DNA of 7,140 nucleotides from a candidate division WWE3 bacterium RIFCSPLOWO2_12_FULL_36_10 (lineage in GTDB: Bacteria; Patescibacteriota; WWE3; UBA101185; UBA10185), in the NCBI GenBank assembly GCA_001772985.1, contig MEVN01000007.1:18195-25334 (forward strand), given 5' to 3'. The translations under genes and the position numbers were made by a program. Shown here in pieces: positions 1-6,604 of this stretch; position 1 is the first letter of the stretch, and every line of letters begins with the position of its first letter. The notes beneath the pieces are model-generated. The model worked only from the letters and a program-made list of their open reading frames with translations, was not told the DNA's origin and made no database searches.

Positions 1-254
1 CAGTTTTGGATGGGTACTTTGTTACCGTTAACGAACTTATAGTGGGGTAATTGGAAGCAATTTTTACGGATCTACGAACAAGCGAGGAAACCCCTGTACC
101 GTAGTATTAGTAGCCCTCTTTTTGCTGGATTTTAGTTTCAAGTCGGTGTTTTGTTTAAAACTATATAAGTGATTTAAACTGATGTAATGGTTAGACTCTA
201 CTAAAGAATACGTTGTTGCGGTAAAATGAAATCAGAAAATGAGAATGTGAATTT
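1..254. other. Upstream region without a convincing gene
   Basis: No complete gene is visible on either strand before the methyltransferase. One short plus-strand reading frame (3-50, ending at TAA 48-50, final residues ...NELIVG) could be the last 15 codons of a gene cut by the left edge, but it is too short to identify. Frame 1 is also open to a TAG at 40-42, so the assignment is ambiguous. The rest is non-coding. A weak pairing CTACG (72-76) with CGTAG (100-104) and a T5 run at 119-123 are present, but they do not make a convincing terminator. I see no tRNA-like cloverleaf or T-loop motif. From 130 to 254 the sequence is strongly AT-rich and probably contains the promoter of the operon. 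Confidence 0.5.
151..180 (+). promoter_or_regulatory. AT-rich promoter-like segment upstream of the methyltransferase operon
   Basis: This stretch contains TATATAAG (162-169) and TTTAAAC (173-179), which resemble -10 elements. TTGTTT (151-156) is a poor -35 candidate placed 16-17 bases before TTTAAA. A second -10-like hexamer, TAAAAT, lies at 222-227 but has no matching -35. No pair fits the sigma-70 consensus well, so the real start point cannot be chosen from sequence. The region is listed because it is the only sizeable non-coding DNA upstream of a four-gene co-directional cluster. Confidence 0.2.
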
Positions 255-2411
255 ATGCAACTATCAGATCATCAAATCAGAGATATAAATAAAATGCTTC
301 AACAAGGAAAGCCGCTTCCCGACGAATATAGGTTTTTATTGTTTGAAGACAAGCGAGAGGTAGAACTTGTTTGGAACGGGAAAACTAGCGAAGTTACTAA
401 TGTCGTGTTGCCGTTTCAAACAATTGAACAAGTGGATGAACCTAGATCTGAGACAGACACAAAATCAACCATGCAAATGACGCTTTTTGATTTAGATAAC
501 AGAGGTAGACAAATTCATGGGTGGACAAATAAACTCATTTGGGGAGACAACAAGCTTATTCTTTCTAGCCTTAAAAACGGTGCAATGCGAGAAGAAATTG
601 AAAAGCAGGGTGGATTGAAACTTGTTTATATTGACCCACCATTTGATGTTGGGGCTGACTTTTCAATGAATATCGAAATTGGTGACGAAACATTTATCAA
701 AAAACCCACTGTCATAGAAGATCTTGCATATAGGGACACATGGGGAAAAGGTGCTGATAGTTGGATATCAATGATGCATGAACGTCTCTTACTTGTTAGG
801 GATCTGTTATCCGATGAGGGTGTCTGTTATGTGCATGTGGATTGGAGAGTAAATTCCTATTTAAGACTTCTGCTCGACGAGGTCTTTGGAAAACCAGCTT
901 TTCTAAACGAGATAGTTTGGCATTATAAACGATGGCCCACCCCAGCTAAGGAATGGCAGAAAATGCACGATACAATTTATGTTTATACCAAGTCCGATAA
1001 ATTTGCTTTTAATCGTCTTTATGGCTCTCGAACAGCGGAAACTGAGAAGCGGTGGAAAGATAAGAAAATTGTCGCTCTGCACGATGATTCTGGGCGTAGG
1101 ATACCATCACAATCTGAGATCGATCAATCAACTGGAGCACCTTTGGACGATGTGTGGGATTTATCTATAATTGCACCTGTTGCTCATGAACGACTTAATT
1201 ATCCAACTCAAAAACCCGAGGCATTACTTGAGAGAATTATAAGTGCAACCTCAAATGAGGGTGACCTTGTTGCTGATTTTTTTTGTGGTTCTGGGACAAC
1301 CTTAGCCGTGGCTGAAAAACTGGGAAGAAAATGGATAGGTACAGATATTGGTAAATTTTCAATACATACTACTAGAAAAAGAATGATCGACACTCAAAGA
1401 CAGATGAAGAAAGAAGGTAAAGATTACAGGGCATTCGAGATCCTAAACATCGGTAAGTACGAGCGACAACACTTTTTAGGTACAAATCAGGACTTAACCT
1501 ACGAAGAAATGGACAAAGTATTGGCTGAAAAAGAAAAAGCATATGTAGATTTAATCCTGAATGCATATAAGGCTAAACCAGCTGACGGGTTCATGAACTT
1601 TCAGGGTAATAAATCTAATCGCTTAGTCTGTATCGGGGCTATAAATTTACCTGTATCAGGAGATCTTGTTGATGCTTGTGTTGACGAGGCGTTAAATAAG
1701 AAGATTACAAAAATCGATATCTTAGGATTTGAATTTGAAATGGGATTAGCCCCAAGAATTCAGGAAGAAGCTAAAGAAAAAGGAGTCGACTTGGCTTTAA
1801 AATATATTCCAAGAGACGTTTTTGATAAAAGAGCTGTAGACAAGAATCAGGTCGTTTTTTACGACGTTTCGTACTTGGAAGTTAAACCTATAATCAAAGG
1901 AAAGTCTGCTGCAATAGAACTGGTAGATTTTTCAGTTTTTTATAATCAAGATTCATTGGCTAATGTTCAAGAGACGTTGGGAAAAGGCTCAAATAAAATC
2001 ATTGTAGAAAACGGTCAAATAATTAAAGTTGCAAAAGACAAAAATGGGATCATTACAAAAGATGTGCTCACAGAAAGCTGGACAGACTGGATTGATTATT
2101 GGTCTGTAGATTTTGATTACGCTAGCAAAAAGGAGTTTATAAGAGTTAAGAAGGCAGAAAGTAAACAAGATGTTCTGTTAGGAGATAAAAGTCCAGAGCA
2201 AGGCAAGCTTCTTAATGACTACATAGAGCAATGGACAGGAGATTACATTTTCGAAAACGAATGGCAGTCTTTTAGAACTAAAAAAGATCGAAACCTAGAA
2301 TTTAAAACTATTTTCCACGAATATCCAGGTAAAGGTAGGTACAAAGTTGCTGTTAAGGTGATTGATATTTTTGGAAATGATACTACTAAAGTTGTTGAGG
2401 TGAGCATATGA
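255..2411 (+). CDS. mod: Type III-like site-specific DNA methyltransferase (Mod), beta class
   Basis: This 718-residue protein should transfer a methyl group from S-adenosylmethionine to adenine N6 (less likely cytosine N4) in a specific DNA site, protecting host DNA from the helicase-nuclease encoded downstream. The catalytic motif IV, DPPF (127-130), precedes the SAM-binding motif I, FCGSG (343-347), and TQKPE (318-322) lies just before motif I. This is the beta-class order used by type III Mod subunits. Between them, after about residue 215, lies a short putative target-recognition region up to about 310. An entry motif, WGDNK, is at 96-100. Residues from about 400 onward are extra to the catalytic core; the last 40 or so (HEYPGKGRYKVAVKVIDIFG) resemble a PKD/Ig-like beta-sandwich edge. 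At 718 residues it is somewhat longer than EcoP15I Mod (about 640). ATG 255 is the earliest possible start because an in-frame TGA lies at 240-242; the upstream Shine-Dalgarno is weak (GAGAA 241-245). The stop overlaps the next start. Confidence 0.9.
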   Translation: MQLSDHQIRDINKMLQQGKPLPDEYRFLLFEDKREVELVWNGKTSEVTNVVLPFQTIEQVDEPRSETDTKSTMQMTLFDLDNRGRQIHGWTNKLIWGDNKLILSSLKNGAMREEIEKQGGLKLVYIDPPFDVGADFSMNIEIGDETFIKKPTVIEDLAYRDTWGKGADSWISMMHERLLLVRDLLSDEGVCYVHVDWRVNSYLRLLLDEVFGKPAFLNEIVWHYKRWPTPAKEWQKMHDTIYVYTKSDKFAFNRLYGSRTAETEKRWKDKKIVALHDDSGRRIPSQSEIDQSTGAPLDDVWDLSIIAPVAHERLNYPTQKPEALLERIISATSNEGDLVADFFCGSGTTLAVAEKLGRKWIGTDIGKFSIHTTRKRMIDTQRQMKKEGKDYRAFEILNIGKYERQHFLGTNQDLTYEEMDKVLAEKEKAYVDLILNAYKAKPADGFMNFQGNKSNRLVCIGAINLPVSGDLVDACVDEALNKKITKIDILGFEFEMGLAPRIQEEAKEKGVDLALKYIPRDVFDKRAVDKNQVVFYDVSYLEVKPIIKGKSAAIELVDFSVFYNQDSLANVQETLGKGSNKIIVENGQIIKVAKDKNGIITKDVLTESWTDWIDYWSVDFDYASKKEFIRVKKAESKQDVLLGDKSPEQGKLLNDYIEQWTGDYIFENEWQSFRTKKDRNLEFKTIFHEYPGKGRYKVAVKVIDIFGNDTTKVVEVSI
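2397..2411 (+). promoter_or_regulatory. Shine-Dalgarno and ATGA coupling between methyltransferase and AlbA_2 gene
   Basis: GAGGTGA (2397-2403) lies four bases before ATG 2408, and the ATG overlaps the TGA stop of the methyltransferase (ATGA, 2408-2411). This fixes the start of the second gene and implies translational coupling, so both proteins are probably made from one message in linked amounts. Confidence 0.75.
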
Positions 2412-3865
2412 CGGATAACGAGTTAATTGAGCTTTTTCTAGATACGGAAGAAGGCGAAAGATTTGAATGTAAAAGAGTTGAAATTAAACCATCAGACGCC
2501 CTTAAAACTATAGTCGCATTTGCAAATAAGGACGGAGGAATTTTTATAGTTGGAATTGACGATAAAGATAAAATTCCAAGAGATAAACGATTACGTGGGG
2601 TAAATTCTAACTACGACAATGTTTCGGAGTTACTTAAATTGGTTGATAAAGATATAGACCCACCATTAGTAAGATGCACTAATATGGAAATGGAAATTGT
2701 AAATATAAGCGGGGGTAAAGATAAAATATTACTTTTTAGAGTTGAAAAAGGGCATGATATTCATTCATTAAAAAATGGCGATACATACATACGAAAAGGT
2801 AACCAAAATGTAAAGATTGGTGCACAAGATATCATTAGATTAAGGTATGAAAAAGGAACAATAAAGTACGAGGATGAGTTAACCAATATAGCTTCTCTTG
2901 ATGATATAGATAAAGAGTTACTAGATATTTATAAGAAAGATAATCTTAGCTTAGAAATAGATACCTGGTCATTTCTGGTAGACAACGCCCTTGCACAAAA
3001 AAAAGACGGGAAAAATTACCTAACAGTTGCAGGGGGTCTATTATTTTTGAAAAATCCAAGTGTGCAACTCAGAGGTAAGTATGGGGTTAAAGTTTCCAGG
3101 TATTATGGAACGGAGAGAAGTTACACAAAAGAGCCAAACTTGGTGCATAAACCTATTACTATCGAAGGTACTCTAATGTATCAGATAAGGAAGGTTATGG
3201 AATATTTTTATAATATACAAAAGGAATCACCTCCAAAGTTAAGTGGTGCTGTTTTCACACCAAAAATGATGATTCCAGATTACGCCTTTCAAGAGGCAGT
3301 AACTAACGCAGTTATTCATAGAAATTATTACATCCCTGATGATATACAAATACGATTTTTTGACGATAGGATTGAGATTGAAAGTCCAGGCACTTATCCA
3401 GGACATGTGAATAGCTATAATCTGAGAAGCGAAAGATTCTCGAGAAATCCTATTATACAACGCACATTAAATAGGTTTACCGAAGCACCTAACCTTGATA
3501 TAGGCGAGGGTGTTGATAGGATGTTCCAATCCATGAAAAAAAGTAATCTTTATGACCCTTTTTATATTCCAGCATCTTTGAAAGGAAATTCTGTTGACGT
3601 TATCCTTTTTAACTTGAAACGTGTTGAAACATGGGACGCTGTAAGTGAATACTTAGATAAAAATAATAGGATAAATAATACTGAAGCAAGAAGAATCACA
3701 GGAATCGATGACACCCTTAAAATGTCAAAATTATTTAGGCAATGGGTTACTAAGGGAATACTGGAAATGAGAAATGCCAAATCTACTAAATATGCATATT
3801 ATGTAAAACCAGGAACAGATATATCACAAAGTTTGTTTTCTAGGAGGGGAGAAAAGAAAAAGTAA
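2408..3865 (+). CDS. AlbA_2 (Schlafen-like) protein with RecG-type ATP-binding domain and winged helix
   Basis: This 485-residue protein has three parts. Residues about 10-150 form an AlbA_2/Schlafen-type domain: an acidic E-G-E-R-F-E-C-K stretch (15-22), then ALKTIVAFANKDGGIFIVGI (31-50), and YIRKGN (127-132). Residues about 285-400 match the HATPase_c_4 domain often named after the RecG C-terminus: QEAVTNAVIHRNY (295-307, with E296, N300 and the H-R-N triplet), IEIESPGTYPG (322-332) and a GEGVDRM turn (366-372). Residues about 405-467 look like a winged helix-turn-helix. Relatives are usually annotated as ATP-binding proteins or putative transcription regulators; AlbA_2 domains occur in nucleic-acid-binding proteins and in Schlafen ribonucleases. 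It is not a standard part of type III R-M, yet it sits between mod and res and is coupled to mod, so a role in the same system (regulator, ATPase partner or RNA/DNA-cleaving effector) is inferred. It is not a RecG helicase: no helicase motifs are present. Domain assignment is firm, function is open. Confidence 0.85.
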   Translation: MTDNELIELFLDTEEGERFECKRVEIKPSDALKTIVAFANKDGGIFIVGIDDKDKIPRDKRLRGVNSNYDNVSELLKLVDKDIDPPLVRCTNMEMEIVNISGGKDKILLFRVEKGHDIHSLKNGDTYIRKGNQNVKIGAQDIIRLRYEKGTIKYEDELTNIASLDDIDKELLDIYKKDNLSLEIDTWSFLVDNALAQKKDGKNYLTVAGGLLFLKNPSVQLRGKYGVKVSRYYGTERSYTKEPNLVHKPITIEGTLMYQIRKVMEYFYNIQKESPPKLSGAVFTPKMMIPDYAFQEAVTNAVIHRNYYIPDDIQIRFFDDRIEIESPGTYPGHVNSYNLRSERFSRNPIIQRTLNRFTEAPNLDIGEGVDRMFQSMKKSNLYDPFYIPASLKGNSVDVILFNLKRVETWDAVSEYLDKNNRINNTEARRITGIDDTLKMSKLFRQWVTKGILEMRNAKSTKYAYYVKPGTDISQSLFSRRGEKKK

Positions 3866-3868
3866 TAC

Positions 3869-3904
3869 ATGGTGTTTATGCCGCAACAGCGACAATTACC
3901 ATAA
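3869..3904 (+). other. Possible 11-codon leader micro-ORF before the helicase-nuclease gene
   Basis: ATG 3869 opens an 11-codon frame, MVFMPQQRQLP, ending at TAA 3902-3904, which is 15 bases before and in the same frame as the helicase-nuclease ATG (3920). A strong Shine-Dalgarno-like AGGAGGGGAG (3842-3851) lies upstream, but its 17-base or longer spacing to ATG 3869 is too long for normal use. The frame may be chance. It is recorded because the large gene behind it has no ribosome binding site of its own, so re-initiation after a leader would be one way to start it. Confidence 0.2.
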
Positions 3905-3907
3905 ACC
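3869..3907 (+). promoter_or_regulatory. Overlapping alternative stem-loops in the gap before the helicase-nuclease gene
   Basis: GTTTATG (3874-3880) is exactly complementary to CATAAAC (3900-3906), giving a 7-bp stem with a 19-base loop. A competing 5-bp stem pairs ATGGT (3869-3873) with ACCAT (3898-3902). The two share bases 3900-3902, so they cannot form together. There is no U-run long enough for a classic terminator (only CTTTATTAT follows). It may be a weak attenuating structure or a translation control element ahead of the restriction subunit, or chance in AT-rich DNA. Confidence 0.3.
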
Positions 3908-3919
3908 TTTATTATCTAT

Positions 3920-6604
3920 ATGGCACTACATCCAAACCTACCAACGTCTCCATACGAAATATTAGATCCTTCTATAAGGTGGTTTCCTGCTGACGAAGAC
4001 CTTAGAGAACAGGGTTATGAAAAGCTGTTACCACCTTTTGTAACTGAACTAAGAAAATTAGTGAAAGATTGGAGGAAGAGCAATTACGAAGGTGCTACCG
4101 CAACCAGCAGAGCATTACTTAACTGGTGGTTTAAAAATGAGCATTTGATACAAAAGTCTGATGGAACTTCGTCTGAGTTTAAATATTACTTTGCTCAAAG
4201 AGAAGCTGTCGAAACTATTGTGTACCTCTCAGATGTTATTAAAGTTAAAGACAAATACGATCTTTTAAGGTTTGATAAAACAGAACGGGTCTCACCGTCC
4301 ATGTTTCCAGAATCGTGGAGAAGATTTGTTATAAAAATGGCTACTGGATCTGGAAAAACAAAGGTTTTAAGTCTTCTTATGGCGTGGCCTTATTTCCACA
4401 AAATATATGAAGAAGGCTCAACACTTTCCCGTAACTTTTTGCTCATAGCTCCTAACATTATAGTTTTAGATAGACTTAAAGCCGACTTTGATGGGATGAG
4501 GATATTTTATCAAGATCCCATACTTCCAGAAAATGGTTACGAAGGACAGAACTGGCAAGACGATTTTCAAATTACACCGCATATTCAGGATGACGTTACG
4601 GTTGTAAAAAAGTACGGTAACTTATTTTTAACAAATATTCATCGAGTGTATGAAGGAAGCAACGGCAACCCGTCATTAGAAGATGAAGACTTGTCCGATT
4701 ACTTCTTAGGGAAGAAGCCAACAGGTGCTACAAATGAATCTAAGATTGATCTAGGCGAGATCGTACGGGATGTCGATGAGCTTGCTGTGTTTAATGACGA
4801 AGCCCATCATATTCACGATGAAAAAATGGCGTGGTTTAAGTCTATTGAAGACATTCACAACAGATTAAAACAAAAGGGCTTAGACCTGTCCATACAAATC
4901 GACGTTACAGCTACGCCGAAACATAATAACGGTTCAATTTTTGTTCAAACAGTATCAGACTATCCGTTGGTCGAAGCGATTCACCAGAACGTGGTTAAAC
5001 ATCCAGTTTTACCTGACTCAGCGAGCAGAGCAAAGCTTGTTGAGAAGAAGAGTGCTTTATTTACGGAAAAATACGAAGATTACATTCATTTAGGCTACCT
5101 TGAATGGAAGAAGGTTTATGACGAACACGTAAAGGTTGGAAAAAAGCCAATCTTGTTTGTTATGACCGATGATACAAAAAACTGTGATGAAGTTGCAGAA
5201 TACCTAGAAAAAACATACGCAGACTTAAAGGATGTAGTCTTAGTTATACATACAAAGAATAATGGTGAAATATCAGAAAATGCGACTGGAAAGAGCAAAG
5301 AAGAACTAGAGTTATTGCGAAGCCAAGCAAACCAGATCGACAGCCTCGACAATAAATTTAAGGCTATTGTTTCAGTTTTAATGCTAAAAGAAGGTTGGGA
5401 TGTTAAGAACGTTACAACTATTGTTGGTTTGCGAGCATACGCCGCACAAAGCAATATATTACCTGAGCAAACTTTAGGTAGAGGTTTAAGACGCATGTAT
5501 CGAGAGTCTGATATGCCCGAGTTTGTAAGTGTAGTCGGTACTGAGGCATTTATGGACTTTGTGGAGTCTATCAAGAGCGAAGGTGTTGAGCTTGAAAAGC
5601 AGAAAATGGGTGAAGGTTCTAAACCAAAAGCACCTCTTGTTATTGAGGTAGACAACGAAAATGTAAAAAAAGATATCGAGAAGCTGGATATACAAATTCC
5701 TGTGCTCACACCAAGAATTTACCGTGAATATAAGAACTTTTCTGATCTTGACCCCGCATCTTTTGGCTCACAAAAGTTTGATGTTAAACAATTTTCAGAA
5801 GAAGAAAAACGTGAAATTGTATTCAAAGACATTACTACAGGAGAAATAAGCCACAAGACAGAGCTCGATACTAACATTGTTCCAAACTATCAAAGCGTTG
5901 TTGGGTATTTCACCCAAGTTATAATGAAAGACTTACGACTTATTAGCGGTTACGATATTTTGTACGGTAAAGTCAAAGAGTTTATTACAGAATACCTTTT
6001 CAAGAATAAGGTCGAACTTGAAGACTTGAACACCCTTAGAAATCTTTCAGAACTTGAAATTACAAAGACGATCATAAACACTTTTGAAAAACAAATAAAC
6101 GATTTAACTGTTTTGGACAAAGGTGAAGCAGAAATACGAGATTATATTAAGATCAGTAAGGTAAGACCGTTTGTCGTTAAAGATCAGGGGTATTTAATAC
6201 CTAAGAAAAGTGTATTTAATAAAATCATTGGTGACAGCCATCTTGAACTTGAGTTTGCCAGTTTCCTTGAGGAATGTGAGGATGTTGTTTCTTATGTGAA
6301 AAATTATTTTGCCGTTCACTTCAAAATTGATTACAAAAATGCTAGTGGTGCAATTTCAGACTTCTACCCCGATTTTATTGTGAAACTTGATACAAGAAGA
6401 GTCTATATTGTAGAAACTAAAGGTCGTGAGGATCTTGATGATCCATTGAAAATAGAAAGATTGAAACAGTGGTGTGATGATATAAACAGGGTACAGAAAA
6501 ACATTAAATTCGGCTGGATTTATATCCGTGAAGAAGAGTATGAAAAATATGGGAAGATGAAGAGCTTTAGTGATGTAACAAAAACCTTTGAGGAAAAGCA
6601 ATGA
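3920..6604 (+). CDS. res: Type III-like restriction subunit: SF2 helicase with C-terminal PD-(D/E)XK nuclease (Res)
   Basis: This 894-residue protein should use ATP hydrolysis to translocate on DNA and cleave unmodified DNA together with the methyltransferase. Helicase motifs are in order: a Q-motif-like FAQREA (91-96), Walker A ATGSGKT (141-147), DEAH (293-296), TAT within DVTATP (328-333), motif V-like LKEGWDVKNV (489-498) and motif VI QTLGRGLRR (517-525). The nuclease lies at about 771-870: an upstream acidic helix (HLELEF, 774-779), YPDF (816-819) and VETKG (831-835), giving the PD...ExK signature with D818, E832 and K834, so it looks catalytically intact. The stretch from about 595 to 770 is not assigned. 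EcoP15I Res is longer (about 970). ATG 3920 is the first ATG after an in-frame TAA at 3902-3904, and the conserved-looking N-terminus supports it, but no Shine-Dalgarno precedes it, unlike genes two and four. A 54-base gap separates it from the AlbA_2 gene; its stop overlaps the next start. Confidence 0.9.
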   Translation: MALHPNLPTSPYEILDPSIRWFPADEDLREQGYEKLLPPFVTELRKLVKDWRKSNYEGATATSRALLNWWFKNEHLIQKSDGTSSEFKYYFAQREAVETIVYLSDVIKVKDKYDLLRFDKTERVSPSMFPESWRRFVIKMATGSGKTKVLSLLMAWPYFHKIYEEGSTLSRNFLLIAPNIIVLDRLKADFDGMRIFYQDPILPENGYEGQNWQDDFQITPHIQDDVTVVKKYGNLFLTNIHRVYEGSNGNPSLEDEDLSDYFLGKKPTGATNESKIDLGEIVRDVDELAVFNDEAHHIHDEKMAWFKSIEDIHNRLKQKGLDLSIQIDVTATPKHNNGSIFVQTVSDYPLVEAIHQNVVKHPVLPDSASRAKLVEKKSALFTEKYEDYIHLGYLEWKKVYDEHVKVGKKPILFVMTDDTKNCDEVAEYLEKTYADLKDVVLVIHTKNNGEISENATGKSKEELELLRSQANQIDSLDNKFKAIVSVLMLKEGWDVKNVTTIVGLRAYAAQSNILPEQTLGRGLRRMYRESDMPEFVSVVGTEAFMDFVESIKSEGVELEKQKMGEGSKPKAPLVIEVDNENVKKDIEKLDIQIPVLTPRIYREYKNFSDLDPASFGSQKFDVKQFSEEEKREIVFKDITTGEISHKTELDTNIVPNYQSVVGYFTQVIMKDLRLISGYDILYGKVKEFITEYLFKNKVELEDLNTLRNLSELEITKTIINTFEKQINDLTVLDKGEAEIRDYIKISKVRPFVVKDQGYLIPKKSVFNKIIGDSHLELEFASFLEECEDVVSYVKNYFAVHFKIDYKNASGAISDFYPDFIVKLDTRRVYIVETKGREDLDDPLKIERLKQWCDDINRVQKNIKFGWIYIREEEYEKYGKMKSFSDVTKTFEEKQ
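6590..6604 (+). promoter_or_regulatory. Shine-Dalgarno and ATGA coupling between helicase-nuclease and RecB-like nuclease
   Basis: GAGGA (6590-6594) lies six bases before ATG 6601, which overlaps the TGA stop of the helicase-nuclease (ATGA, 6601-6604). This fixes the start of the fourth gene and implies that it is co-translated with the restriction subunit. Confidence 0.7.

Noticed and set aside
84..123. Possible terminator (GAGG 84-87 with CCTC 115-118, followed by T5)
   Set aside because: The stem is only four base pairs with a 27-base loop, too weak to call a Rho-independent terminator.
3239..3780. Short minus-strand frames within the AlbA_2 gene
   Set aside because: They overlap the conserved ATP-binding motifs of the plus-strand gene and encode nothing recognisable.
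2408..3865. RecG helicase annotation for the second gene
   Set aside because: Only the ATP-binding domain often named after the RecG C-terminus is present. There is no Walker A, DEAH box or other helicase motif, so a RecG function would be a misannotation.
5116..5709. Minus-strand open frame of 197 codons
   Set aside because: It lies wholly inside the helicase-nuclease gene over conserved helicase motifs (V and VI). Its translation is low-complexity (serine/phenylalanine-rich), typical of an antisense shadow, with no recognisable domain.
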